A DNA stretch of 64,000 bases from Pseudomonas ovata (GTDB lineage: Bacteria > Pseudomonadota > Gammaproteobacteria > Pseudomonadales > Pseudomonadaceae): contig NZ_QFFU01000004.1 in assembly GCF_003131185.1 (NCBI RefSeq), forward strand, positions 62,001 to 126,000, written 5' to 3'. Position 1 is the first letter of the stretch. Each line of letters begins with the position of its first letter. The notes beneath the pieces are model-generated. The model did no database searches. It saw nothing but the letters and a program-made list of their open reading frames with translations, and was not told where the DNA came from. Below, piece by piece: positions 35,696 through 44,658 of this stretch. A program made the position numbers and the translations under genes.

Positions 35696-36412
35696 TTGGC
35701 AGTTGCGAAAAAGAAAGCGGCTCCCAAGCGTGGTGCCAGCCGTTATCAGGCACCGGCGAAGAAGCCGATCCCAGGATGGGTATGGCTGGCCGTCGGCCTG
35801 ACGGTCGGCGCCTTCATTGTCTTTCTGATGAAACTGGAGCCTGGCGGCGACGACATCAAGCGTGAAAAGGCCGATGCCAAGGCCGCCGCCAAGATCGCCG
35901 AGGCGAACAAGACACCGCCCAGCCCTGCGGTGGTCAAGCCCAAGTACGACTTCTATACGCTGCTGCCGGAATCGGAAGTCATCGTGCCCAAGGAAGCCGT
36001 ACCGGAGAAGACCCCGCCAGCGCCTGCCGTTGCGCCTGTCGCCCCGGTGGCACCGGTGACGGCCGAGCAGGCGGCGAAGATCGACACCGCCCGCGCCCAG
36101 GCCGCCCTGAGTGGCATGACCCCGCCACCGGCGCCCCCGGTCGCGGCCACGCCGACCAAGCCTGCGCCGGTGACGCAGTTCTTCCTGCAGGCGGGTTCGT
36201 TCCGCAAGCAGGCCGACGCCGAGAAGGTCCGTGCGCAGATCATCCTGTTGGGCCAGGCTGCCACCGTGGAGTCAGGAACCGTCAAGGAAGAAACCTGGTA
36301 CCGCGTGCTGGTCGGCCCGTTCAGCAACCGTGACCAGTTGACCATCGCCCAGAAGCAACTGTCGGGCGGCGGCTTCAGCAACCTGTTGCTGCAACAGCGC
36401 CAGAAACGCTGA
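35696..36412 (+). CDS. FtsN-like SPOR-domain membrane protein
   Basis: This 238-residue bitopic protein has a short Lys/Ala-rich cytoplasmic tail, one membrane helix (about 27-45, GWVWLAVGLTVGAFIVFLM), a Pro/Ala/Val-rich periplasmic linker, and a C-terminal SPOR domain (about 160-236) beginning FFLQAGSFRKQADAEKV. The layout is that of FtsN, and the spot after argS and before hslVU is where FtsN-like proteins sit in Pseudomonas. The start is TTG at 35696, one base after the argS stop. Full FtsN function is likely but not shown. Confidence 0.88.
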   Translation: MAVAKKKAAPKRGASRYQAPAKKPIPGWVWLAVGLTVGAFIVFLMKLEPGGDDIKREKADAKAAAKIAEANKTPPSPAVVKPKYDFYTLLPESEVIVPKEAVPEKTPPAPAVAPVAPVAPVTAEQAAKIDTARAQAALSGMTPPPAPPVAATPTKPAPVTQFFLQAGSFRKQADAEKVRAQIILLGQAATVESGTVKEETWYRVLVGPFSNRDQLTIAQKQLSGGGFSNLLLQQRQKR

Positions 36413-36443
36413 CAGACCGCACCACCGCTGTGCGGCCTTCCCG

Positions 36444-36473
36444 CGCAGGACCGGCCGCCCGGCCGGTCCTGCG
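36444..36473. terminator. strong GC hairpin before hslV
   Basis: CGCAGGACCGGCC, loop GCCC, GGCCGGTCCTGCG: a perfect 13-base stem between the SPOR gene and hslV. It is followed by GCATTTATC, not a true T-tract, so it may slow or stabilise rather than end transcription. The hairpin is seen directly; the terminator role is uncertain. Confidence 0.5.
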
Positions 36474-36563
36474 GCATTTATCAACCAAGGTTGAAATCGG
36501 TTCCGCCATCCCCATATCTGTCTCCATTGGGCATTTTCGCCCCGCTGCGTGGAGACTCTTCCC

Positions 36564-37094
36564 TTGACCACCATCGTTTCAGTCCGCCGCCACGGCAAAG
36601 TCGTCATGGCCGGTGACGGCCAGGTTTCCCTGGGCAACACCGTGATGAAAGGCAACGCCAAGAAAGTACGCCGCCTGTACCACGGTCAAGTCATCGCAGG
36701 CTTTGCCGGCGCCACCGCCGACGCCTTCACGCTGTTCGAACGCTTCGAAGCGCAACTGGAAAAACACCAGGGGCACCTGGTCCGCGCCGCCGTCGAGCTG
36801 GCCAAGGACTGGCGCACCGACCGCTCCCTGAGCCGCCTTGAGGCCATGCTGGCGGTCGCCAACAAGGACGCCTCCCTGATCATCACTGGCAACGGCGATG
36901 TCGTAGAACCCGAGGACGGCCTGATCGCCATGGGTTCCGGCGGTGCCTTCGCCCAGGCCGCTGCGCGCGCCCTGTTGCAGAAGACCGACCTGTCGGCACG
37001 CGAGATCGCCGAGACCGCATTGCACATCGCGGGCGACATCTGCGTGTTCACCAACCACAACATCACCATTGAGGAGCAGGACCTCGCCGAGTAA
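36564..37094 (+). CDS. hslV: ATP-dependent protease proteolytic subunit HslV
   Basis: HslV (176 residues) is the proteasome-like peptidase that works with HslU. After removal of the first residue the N-terminal Thr (TTIVSVRR) is the nucleophile. I chose a TTG at 36564 because it places that Thr at position 2, gives the exact family length, and has GGAG about nine bases upstream; the GTG at 36549 would add five residues before the catalytic Thr. The IGNGDVVEP and IAMGSGG stretches are typical. hslU follows 39 bases on. Confidence 0.96.
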   Translation: MTTIVSVRRHGKVVMAGDGQVSLGNTVMKGNAKKVRRLYHGQVIAGFAGATADAFTLFERFEAQLEKHQGHLVRAAVELAKDWRTDRSLSRLEAMLAVANKDASLIITGNGDVVEPEDGLIAMGSGGAFAQAAARALLQKTDLSAREIAETALHIAGDICVFTNHNITIEEQDLAE

Positions 37095-37133
37095 GCCGCT
37101 TGCGGCTATTCGACCTGAGGACCGTTGATCACC

Positions 37134-38471
37134 ATGTCCATGACTCCCCGCGAAATCGTCCACGAACTCAACCGCCACATCATCGGCCAGGACGACGCCA
37201 AGCGCGCCGTCGCCATCGCCCTGCGTAACCGCTGGCGGCGCATGCAACTGCCCGAAGAGCTGCGCGTCGAGGTCACGCCCAAGAACATCCTGATGATCGG
37301 CCCGACCGGCGTCGGCAAGACCGAAATCGCCCGGCGCCTGGCCAAGCTGGCCAATGCCCCGTTCATCAAGGTCGAGGCGACCAAGTTCACTGAAGTGGGC
37401 TATGTGGGCCGCGACGTCGAGTCGATCATCCGTGATCTGGCCGATGCTGCCATGAAGCTGCTGCGCGAGCAGGAGATCGTCAAGGTGCGTCATCGCGCCG
37501 AAGACGCCGCCGAAGACCGCATCCTCGATGCCCTGCTGCCACCGGCACGCAGCGGTTTCAACGAAGAACCGGTGTCGACCAGCGATTCCAATACCCGCCA
37601 GCTGTTTCGCAAGCGGCTGCGCGAAGGCCAGCTCGACGACAAGGAAATCGAGATCGAGGTCAACGAAACCGTGGGCGTCGACATTGCCGCGCCACCGGGC
37701 ATGGAAGAAATGACCAGCCAGTTGCAGAACCTGTTCGCCAACATGGGCAAGGGCCGGCGCAAGGCGCGCAAGCTCAAGGTCAAGGACGCGCTGAAGATGG
37801 TTCGCGAGGAAGAAGCCGGCCGCCTGGTCAATGACGACGAGCTCAAGGCCAAGGCCCTGGAAGCGGTCGAACAGCACGGTATCGTGTTCATCGACGAAAT
37901 CGACAAGGTCGCCAAGCGCGGCAATGTCGGCGGCGCCGATGTCTCGCGTGAAGGCGTGCAGCGCGACCTGCTGCCGCTGATCGAAGGCTGCACGGTCAAC
38001 ACCAAGCTGGGCATGGTCAAGACCGACCACATCCTGTTCATTGCCTCCGGTGCCTTCCACCTGAGCAAGCCGAGCGACCTGGTGCCGGAGCTGCAAGGCC
38101 GCCTGCCGATCCGCGTGGAACTCAAGGCCCTGTCGCCGCAGGACTTCGAGCGTATCCTGAGCGAGCCGCACGCGTCGCTGACCGAGCAGTACCGCGAGTT
38201 GCTCAAGACCGAGGGCCTGGCCATCGAGTTCAAGCCCGACGGCATCAAGCGTCTGGCCGAGATCGCCTGGCAGGTCAACGAAAAGACCGAGAACATCGGT
38301 GCCCGTCGCCTGCACACCCTGCTTGAGCGCCTGCTTGAGGAAGTGTCGTTCAGCGCCGGCGACCTGGCCGGCAGCCCGGATGCGCAACCGATCAGCATCG
38401 ACACCGACTACGTCAACAGCCACCTGGGCGAACTGGCCAACGACGAAGACCTGTCGCGCTACATTCTGTAA
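37134..38471 (+). CDS. hslU: ATP-dependent protease ATPase subunit HslU
   Basis: HslU (445 residues) is the AAA+ unfoldase that feeds HslV. Walker A is GPTGVGKT near 60, Walker B FIDEIDK near 254, and the substrate pore loop lies in GYVGRDVE. The I-domain insertion lies between these. The ATG at 37134 gives the usual [12 protein letters not shown]; a TTG at 37125 would add three residues and is also acceptable. The gene ends 6 bases before the large palindrome at 38478. Confidence 0.97.
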   Translation: MSMTPREIVHELNRHIIGQDDAKRAVAIALRNRWRRMQLPEELRVEVTPKNILMIGPTGVGKTEIARRLAKLANAPFIKVEATKFTEVGYVGRDVESIIRDLADAAMKLLREQEIVKVRHRAEDAAEDRILDALLPPARSGFNEEPVSTSDSNTRQLFRKRLREGQLDDKEIEIEVNETVGVDIAAPPGMEEMTSQLQNLFANMGKGRRKARKLKVKDALKMVREEEAGRLVNDDELKAKALEAVEQHGIVFIDEIDKVAKRGNVGGADVSREGVQRDLLPLIEGCTVNTKLGMVKTDHILFIASGAFHLSKPSDLVPELQGRLPIRVELKALSPQDFERILSEPHASLTEQYRELLKTEGLAIEFKPDGIKRLAEIAWQVNEKTENIGARRLHTLLERLLEEVSFSAGDLAGSPDAQPISIDTDYVNSHLGELANDEDLSRYIL

Positions 38472-38477
38472 TCGTGT

Positions 38478-38684
38478 GTAGGAGCGCGCTTGCCCGCGAC
38501 CGGCTGCGTTAGCAGTCGTAAATTTTTGGCGTTTCATAGATCCCGGACTGGGTCGCAGTCGTAAATTTGTGGCGTTTCGCAGATTTCTGAATGCGTTCAC
38601 TATGAGTTTGTGGCGTTGCACAAATTTTGCGAGCGCTGCGCACTCGGTCGCGGTGGTCCGGCATCCCGGCAAGCGCGCTCCTAC
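38478..38684. repeat. REP-bounded palindrome, copy B (left of PHA locus)
   Basis: This 207-bp element starts with GTAGGAGCGCGCTTGCCCGC and ends in GGCAAGCGCGCTCCTAC. Inside are three copies of the CGTAAATTT-type unit and a longer stretch (GCGTTCACTATGAG). The right arm is broken by a 15-base insert TGGTCCGGCATCCCG not found in the other copies. Apart from that insert it matches the reverse complement of copy C (46046-46237) with about six differences by my alignment. Confidence 0.88.
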
Positions 38685-38712
38685 ACCACCGGCCTACGTT
38701 ATAGTGCGGACC

Positions 38713-39090
38713 ATGACCAAGCTACCGACTGCCATTGAGCTGCACAAAGCCTCGAAAACCCTGACGCTCACGTACGCACCCGGTGAGCAGTACGATTTGC
38801 CCGCCGAGTTCCTGCGTGTGCATTCGCCTTCGGCCGAGGTTCAGGGCCATGGCAAGCCGATCCTGCAATTCGGCAAGCTGGGCGTCGGCCTGAGCAAGGT
38901 CGAGGCCGCCGGTCAGTACGCCTTGAAGCTGACCTTCGACGACGGTCACGACAGCGGCCTGTTCACCTGGGACTACCTGTACCAGTTGTGCCAGCGCCAG
39001 CCCGACCTGTGGGATGACTACCTGCAGGAACTGAAAAAAGCCGGCAAGAGCCGCGACCCGAACGAGCAAATCGTGCGCCTGATGCTCTGA
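38713..39090 (+). CDS. DUF971 / gamma-butyrobetaine hydroxylase-like N-terminal domain protein
   Basis: This 125-residue single-domain protein is compact, with the SKTLTLTYAPGEQYDLPAEFLRVHSPS region typical of DUF971. That domain is also found at the N-terminus of gamma-butyrobetaine hydroxylases and in Fe-S carrier proteins, where it may bind metal. No signal peptide is present. The ATG at 38713 gives MTKLPTAIEL. It sits between hslU and phaC1, a stable Pseudomonas arrangement as far as I recall; its function is unknown. Confidence 0.8.
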   Translation: MTKLPTAIELHKASKTLTLTYAPGEQYDLPAEFLRVHSPSAEVQGHGKPILQFGKLGVGLSKVEAAGQYALKLTFDDGHDSGLFTWDYLYQLCQRQPDLWDDYLQELKKAGKSRDPNEQIVRLML

Positions 39091-39421
39091 ACTGATCCAC
39101 CCTCCTCGCACCTTCACAAACAGCAGCTATCCTCCCTCCCACCGCTTGCCGTTTTAGTAAGCGGTTTCTAATTCGTTTTGTTTCAATGTGCCGCGCAGCG
39201 GCCTGTGCATGATGCTGCCTGCCATATTTTTGCAATCTCGTGCAGCCAATGATTCTGGCAAGTTAACTGCATCGTTCAGGTGCAGCAGCAAATGGGCAAT
39301 GCCAGTCAACCGTGGCTCAAGCGCAGCAGTTCAGACGCCTTCGTGCCATCGGGCATTCCTTGGGAATCGGCCAACCCGCCATCATCGGTCACACGAGCCT
39401 CAAGACAACGGAGCGTCGTAA
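39091..39421. promoter_or_regulatory. phaC1 upstream region (331 bp without a gene)
   Basis: A gene-free spacer before the PHA locus, with low-GC patches around 39155-39240. It holds the sigma-54-type site described at 39256-39271. No hairpin terminator for the DUF971 gene was clear. Confidence 0.55.
39256..39271 (+). promoter_or_regulatory. candidate sigma-54 promoter of phaC1
   Basis: TGGCAAGTTAACTGCA matches the -24/-12 consensus TGGCACGNNNNTTGCA at all but two defined positions, with the invariant GG and GC ten bases apart. It lies about 150 bases before phaC1. RpoN-dependent PHA accumulation has been reported for pseudomonads, which fits. No activator site was identified. Confidence 0.55.
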
Positions 39422-41101
39422 ATGAGTAGCAAGAACAACGATGAATTGCCGCGCCAGGCGTCTGAACACACACTGGGGCTGAACCCGGTGGTAGGCCTGC
39501 GTCGCAAGGACTTACTGACCACGGCACGCATGGTCATGCGCCTGGCGGTCAGGCACCCGATCCACAGCCTCAAGCATGTGGCGCACCTGGGCCTTGAACT
39601 GAAAAACGTGATGCTGGGCCGCTCGCAATTGCAGCCGGCCGGCGACGACCGCCGCTTCCAGGACCCGGCCTGGAGCCAGAACCCGCTGTACCGACGCTAC
39701 CTGGGCGTGTACCTGGCCTGGCGCAAGGAGCTGCACGACTGGCTCGACGGCAGCCACCTGACCCCGCTGGACATCAGCCGCGGCCACTTCGTCATCAACC
39801 TGATGACCGAGGCCATGGCGCCGACCAACAGTGCCGCCAATCCGGCCGCGGTCAAACGCTTCTTCGAAACCGGTGGCAAGAGCCTGCTCGACGGCCTGTC
39901 GCACCTGGCCAAGGACCTGGTGCACAACGGCGGCATGCCCAGCCAGGTCAACATGGACGCCTTCGAGGTCGGCAAGAACCTGGGCATCACCGAAGGCGCG
40001 GTGGTGTTTCGCAACGAGGTGCTGGAGCTGATCCAGTACAAGCCCATTACCGAGCAGACCTACCAGCGGCCGTTGCTGGTGATCCCGCCGCAGATCAACA
40101 AGTTCTATGTCTTCGACCTGAGCCCGGAAAAGAGCCTGGCGCGCTTTTGCCTGAACAGCAAGGTACAGACCTTCATCGTCAGTTGGCGCAACCCGACCAA
40201 GGCCCAGCGCGAGTGGGGCCTGTCGACCTACATCGAGGCGCTCAAGGAAGCGGTGGATGTGGTCTGCGCCATCACCGGCAGCAAGGACCTCAACATCCTC
40301 GGCGCCTGTTCCGGCGGCATCACCTGCACCGCGCTGCTGGGCCACTATGCGGCCCTGGGCGAGAGCAAGATCAACGCCATGACCCTGATGGTCAGCGTGC
40401 TCGACACCACCCTGGACAACGAAGTGGCGCTGTTCGTCGACGAGCAGACCCTGGAGTCGGCCAAGCGCCATTCCTATCAGTCTGGCGTGCTCGAAGGCCG
40501 CGACATGGCCAAGGTGTTCGCCTGGATGCGTCCCAACGACCTGATCTGGAACTATTGGGTCAATAACTACCTGCTGGGCAACGAGCCGCCAGCGTTCGAC
40601 ATCCTGTTCTGGAACAACGACACCACGCGCCTGCCGGCCGCCTTTCATGGCGACCTGATCGAAATGTTCAAGAACAACCCGTTGACCCGTCCCAATGCCC
40701 TGGAAGTGTGCGGCACTTCGATCGACCTCAAGCAGGTCACCAACGACGTGTTCTGCCTGGCCGGCACCAACGACCACATCACCCCCTGGCTGTCGTGCTA
40801 CAAATCGGCGCGCCTGTTCGGCGGCAAGACCGAGTTCGTGCTGTCGAACAGCGGCCACATCCAGAGCATCCTCAACCCGCCGGGCAACCCCAAGGCGCGC
40901 TACATGACCAATAGCGAACTGCCAGCCGACCCGACCGTCTGGCAGGAAAACGCCACCAAGCACACCGATTCCTGGTGGCTGCACTGGCAGGCCTGGCTGG
41001 GCGAACGCTCTGGAACACTGAAAAAAGCCCCGGCCAACCTGGGCAACAAGGCCTACCCGGCCGCCGAGGCCTCACCGGGCACCTATGTGCATGAACGCTA
41101 A
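39422..41101 (+). CDS. phaC1: class II poly(3-hydroxyalkanoate) synthase 1
   Basis: PhaC1 (559 residues, exact family length) polymerises (R)-3-hydroxyacyl-CoA of 6-14 carbons on the granule surface. The lipase-like box is GACSGG with the nucleophile Cys at 296; the catalytic Asp and His lie near 451 and 479 (TNDHITPW, NSGHIQS). It is an alpha/beta hydrolase with no signal peptide. It is the first gene of phaC1-Z-C2-D and closely resembles PhaC2 at 42245. A run of conserved HGDL/NPLTRPNALEVCG stretches confirms class II. Confidence 0.98.
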   Translation: MSSKNNDELPRQASEHTLGLNPVVGLRRKDLLTTARMVMRLAVRHPIHSLKHVAHLGLELKNVMLGRSQLQPAGDDRRFQDPAWSQNPLYRRYLGVYLAWRKELHDWLDGSHLTPLDISRGHFVINLMTEAMAPTNSAANPAAVKRFFETGGKSLLDGLSHLAKDLVHNGGMPSQVNMDAFEVGKNLGITEGAVVFRNEVLELIQYKPITEQTYQRPLLVIPPQINKFYVFDLSPEKSLARFCLNSKVQTFIVSWRNPTKAQREWGLSTYIEALKEAVDVVCAITGSKDLNILGACSGGITCTALLGHYAALGESKINAMTLMVSVLDTTLDNEVALFVDEQTLESAKRHSYQSGVLEGRDMAKVFAWMRPNDLIWNYWVNNYLLGNEPPAFDILFWNNDTTRLPAAFHGDLIEMFKNNPLTRPNALEVCGTSIDLKQVTNDVFCLAGTNDHITPWLSCYKSARLFGGKTEFVLSNSGHIQSILNPPGNPKARYMTNSELPADPTVWQENATKHTDSWWLHWQAWLGERSGTLKKAPANLGNKAYPAAEASPGTYVHER

Positions 41102-41242
41102 GCTGTATGACAGTGCGGCCAGGGCATCAGGGACGTACTGGCAGCGATCGCTGGGCAATTGATCATGCAAGAGGCCATGCCTCGGTCTTTCTGGAAAAGG
41201 CACAGGACCGCTTTCCAGCGTATTAACCAACAGGGCTCCGGC

Positions 41243-42097
41243 ATGCCGCATCCGTTTGTATTTCGTACCATTGACCTGGACGGCCACACCATTCGCACCG
41301 CCGTACGGCCCGGCAAAAGCCATATGACGCCGCTGCTGATCTTCAACGGTATCGGGGCCAACCTGGAGCTGGTGTTTCCGTTCGTCGACGCCCTGGACCC
41401 GGACATGGAGGTCATTGCCTTCGATGTGCCGGGCGTCGGCGGGTCGTCGACACCCAGGCGCCCGTACCGCTTTCCGGGGCTGGCCAGACTGGCCGCGCGC
41501 ATGCTCGATTACCTGGACTACGGGCAGGTCAATGCCATCGGTGTGTCCTGGGGCGGGGCGCTGGCCCAGCAGTTCGCCCACGACTACCCCGAGCGCTGCA
41601 AGAAACTGGTGCTGGCGGCCACAGCAGCGGGCATGGCCATGGTCCCGGGCAAACCCCGGGTGCTGATGCTGATGGCCAGCCCGAGGCGTTATATCCAGCC
41701 CTCGCACGTGATCCGCATCGCGCCGGAAATCTACGGCGGGGCGTTTCGCCGCGACCCGTACCTGGCCGCCAGTCATGCGGCCAAGGTGCGTTCTTCAGGC
41801 AAGCTGGGTTACTACTGGCAACTGTTTGCCGGCATGGGCTGGACCAGCATCCACTGGCTGCACAAGATCCGCCAGCCGACCCTGGTGCTGGCCGGCGACG
41901 ACGACCCGCTGATTCCCCTGGTCAATATGCGCCTGTTGGCCTGGCGTATACCCAATGCCCAGCTACACATAATTGATGACGGTCATTTGTTCCTGATTAC
42001 CCGGGCCGAAGCCGTGGCGCCCATCATCATGAGTTTCCTGCAGCAGGAACGTCAGCGTGCAGTCATGCATCCGCACCCCACATCCAACACGCATTGA
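41243..42097 (+). CDS. phaZ: intracellular medium-chain-length PHA depolymerase
   Basis: PhaZ (284 residues) hydrolyses stored PHA and allows turnover. It is a serine alpha/beta hydrolase with GVSWGG, Ser at residue 102, and a C-terminal DDGHLFLI supplying the His. I chose the ATG at 41243 (MPHPFVFRTIDLDG) because it gives the normal family N-terminus; the frame is open 28 codons upstream. The 141-base gap after phaC1 holds a weak hairpin (41191-41218), so phaZ may have its own promoter. It lies between the two synthases as in P. putida. Confidence 0.97.
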   Translation: MPHPFVFRTIDLDGHTIRTAVRPGKSHMTPLLIFNGIGANLELVFPFVDALDPDMEVIAFDVPGVGGSSTPRRPYRFPGLARLAARMLDYLDYGQVNAIGVSWGGALAQQFAHDYPERCKKLVLAATAAGMAMVPGKPRVLMLMASPRRYIQPSHVIRIAPEIYGGAFRRDPYLAASHAAKVRSSGKLGYYWQLFAGMGWTSIHWLHKIRQPTLVLAGDDDPLIPLVNMRLLAWRIPNAQLHIIDDGHLFLITRAEAVAPIIMSFLQQERQRAVMHPHPTSNTH

Positions 42098-42244
42098 GCC
42101 TGGCCGCCAGCGGCCGGGAACGCTTGCGTTGTAAATCCGCTTGACCTTGCTGTGCGCCCTGACAGGACCGTCGAACCGCGCAGAACGACGCAGTACACCT
42201 GCGCCCGAGTAGTGACTGATGGCTTGACGAAGGAGTGTTGCCTG

Positions 42245-43930
42245 ATGCGAGAAAAACCCGTGAAGCGTGCCGAGACCCTCCCGGCCACCTACATCAACGC
42301 GCAGAGCGCCATCACCGGCCTGCGCGGACGTGACCTGCTTGCCACCTTGCGCAATGTCGCCAGCCAGAGCTGGCGGCACCCGCTGCGCAGCGCCCGCCAC
42401 GCCCTGGCCCTGGGCAATCAGTTGGGCCGGGTGATCATCCTGGGCGAAACGCCGCACAGCCCCAACCCGCGCGACAGCCGTTTCGACGACCCGACCTGGA
42501 GCCTCAACCCGCTGTACCGGCGCGGCCTGCAGGCGTACCTGAGCTGGCAGCACCAGCTCAAGCAGTGGATCGATGAAAGCGACCTGAGCGGCGATGACCG
42601 GGCCCGGGCGCACTTTCTGTTCAGCCTGATCAACGACGCACTGTCGCCGACCAACACCCTGCTCAACCCGATGGCGGTCAAGGAGCTGTTCAATTCCGGC
42701 GGCACCAGCCTGATCAAGGGCCTGAGCCACATGGCCAATGACCTGCTGCACAACAATGGCCTGCCCAGCCAGACCACCAAGGATGCGTTCGAGATCGGCC
42801 GCACCCTGGCCACCACCCCGGGCGCAGTGGTGTTTCGCAATGAACTGCTGGAGCTTATCCAGTACAAGCCCATGAGCGAAAAGCAGTACAGCCGGCCCGT
42901 CCTGATCGTGCCGCCGCAAATCAACAAGTTTTATGTCTTCGACCTGAGCCCGACCAACAGCTTTGTGCAATACGCCTTGAAAAACGGCTTGCAGACCTTT
43001 GCCATCAGTTGGCGCAACCCGGATGTACGGCATCGCGAGTGGGGACTGTCCAGTTACGTCGAAGCCACCGAACAGGCCCTGAACATCTGCCGGACCATCA
43101 GCGGAGCCCGGGAGGTCAACCTGCTGGGCGCCTGCGCCGGCGGCCTGACCATTGCCGCCCTGCAGGGCCACCTGCAGGCCAAGCGCCAGCTACGCCGGGT
43201 GGCCAGCGCCACCTACATGGTCAGCCTGCTCGACAGCCAGATCGAAAGCCCGGCCACGCTGTTCATCGATGAAGAAGCGCTGGAGGCAGCCAAGCGCCGC
43301 TCCTACCAGCGCGGCGTGCTCGAAGGCAGCGAGATGGGCCGGGTATTTGCCTGGATGCGGCCCAACGACCTGATCTGGAACTACTGGATCAACAATTACC
43401 TGCTGGGCAAGGCGCCGCCGGCCTTCGACATTCTGTACTGGAACAACGACACCACACGCCTGCCGGCAGCCCTGCACGGCGACCTGCTGGATTTCTTCAA
43501 GCACAACCCGCTGACGCATCCTGGCGGCCTCGAAGTGTGCGGCACGCCCATCGACCTGCAAAAGGTCACGGTCGACAGTTTCAGCATTGCCGGCATCAAC
43601 GACCACATCACGCCCTGGGATGCGGTGTATCGCTCGACCCTGCTGCTGGGCGGCGAGCGACGTTTTGTGCTGTCCAGCAGCGGTCATGTGCAGAGCATTC
43701 TCAACCCGCCGGGCAACCCCAAGGCCACCTTCGTCGAGAGCAGCCAGCTCAGCAGTGACCCGCGCGCCTGGTATTACGACGCCAAGGTCCAGCAAGGCAG
43801 TTGGTGGCCGACCTGGCTGGCCTGGATCCAGGCACGCTCGGGCGCCCTGCATGAAACCCGCATGAGCCTGGGCAATGACGCTTACCCGCCCATGGAGGCG
43901 GCGCCGGGCACCTATGTGCATGTGCGTTGA
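42245..43930 (+). CDS. phaC2: class II poly(3-hydroxyalkanoate) synthase 2
   Basis: PhaC2 (561 residues) is the second mcl-PHA synthase, clearly paralogous to PhaC1. The box is GACAGG with Cys at 297, and NDHITPW and SSGHVQS give the other catalytic residues. The ATG at 42245 (MREKPVKRAE) is preceded by AGGAG about 10 bases upstream; an open frame 31 codons upstream is not protein-like. The spacer to phaD is 51 bases. Confidence 0.97.
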   Translation: MREKPVKRAETLPATYINAQSAITGLRGRDLLATLRNVASQSWRHPLRSARHALALGNQLGRVIILGETPHSPNPRDSRFDDPTWSLNPLYRRGLQAYLSWQHQLKQWIDESDLSGDDRARAHFLFSLINDALSPTNTLLNPMAVKELFNSGGTSLIKGLSHMANDLLHNNGLPSQTTKDAFEIGRTLATTPGAVVFRNELLELIQYKPMSEKQYSRPVLIVPPQINKFYVFDLSPTNSFVQYALKNGLQTFAISWRNPDVRHREWGLSSYVEATEQALNICRTISGAREVNLLGACAGGLTIAALQGHLQAKRQLRRVASATYMVSLLDSQIESPATLFIDEEALEAAKRRSYQRGVLEGSEMGRVFAWMRPNDLIWNYWINNYLLGKAPPAFDILYWNNDTTRLPAALHGDLLDFFKHNPLTHPGGLEVCGTPIDLQKVTVDSFSIAGINDHITPWDAVYRSTLLLGGERRFVLSSSGHVQSILNPPGNPKATFVESSQLSSDPRAWYYDAKVQQGSWWPTWLAWIQARSGALHETRMSLGNDAYPPMEAAPGTYVHVR

Positions 43931-43981
43931 ATACCTGGCTGACACCGGCACCTGTGCCCATGCACCCGGCAAGAGGACTGG

Positions 43982-44596
43982 ATGAAAACCCGCGACCGAA
44001 TACTCGAATGTGCCCTGCAACTGTTCAATCGACACGGCGAGCCCAATGTCTCGACCCTGGAAATCGCCAATGAACTGGGCATCAGCCCGGGCAACCTGTA
44101 CTACCACTTCCACGGCAAGGAGCCGCTGGTACTGAACCTGTTCGAGCGCTTTCAGGCCGAGCTTGCGCCCCTGCTGGACCCGCCGGCCCATGCGCGGCTG
44201 GATGCCGAGGACTACTGGCTGTTCCTGCACCTGATCGTCGAGCGACTGGCCTGTTACCGCTTTCTGTTCCAGGACCTGTCGAACCTGGCCGGGCGCCTGC
44301 CCAAGCTGGCGCGTGGCATTCGCAACCTGCTCAATGTGCTCAAGCGCACCCTGGCGTCATTGCTGGCGCACCTAAAATCCCGGGAGCAACTGGTCAGCGA
44401 CACCCAGGCCCTGGGGCATCTGGTCGAACAGGTGACATTGACGTTGCTGTTTTCGCTGGATTACCAGCGCATCCTCGGCCGCGAAGGCGAGGTACGGGTG
44501 GTGGTCTACCAGATCATGATGCTGGTCGCCCCGCACCTGATCGCGCCCTCGCGCCAGAGCGTGGAGCAACTGGCCCTGCATTACCTGGAGCGCTGA
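43982..44596 (+). CDS. phaD: TetR-family regulator of PHA genes
   Basis: PhaD (204 residues) has a TetR helix-turn-helix in its first 50 residues (LEIANELGISPGNLYYHFHGKE) and an all-helical ligand domain. In P. putida it activates the phaC1 and phaI promoters in response to a fatty-acid-derived ligand. It sits at the end of the phaC1ZC2D unit, convergent with phaIF. Confidence 0.95.
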   Translation: MKTRDRILECALQLFNRHGEPNVSTLEIANELGISPGNLYYHFHGKEPLVLNLFERFQAELAPLLDPPAHARLDAEDYWLFLHLIVERLACYRFLFQDLSNLAGRLPKLARGIRNLLNVLKRTLASLLAHLKSREQLVSDTQALGHLVEQVTLTLLFSLDYQRILGREGEVRVVVYQIMMLVAPHLIAPSRQSVEQLALHYLER

Positions 44597-44658
44597 ACAG
44601 GACAGGGCCGTTCAAAGCCTGCCCGATCTGCCGGAGCCGATCGGGCCTTGCGGTCCGG

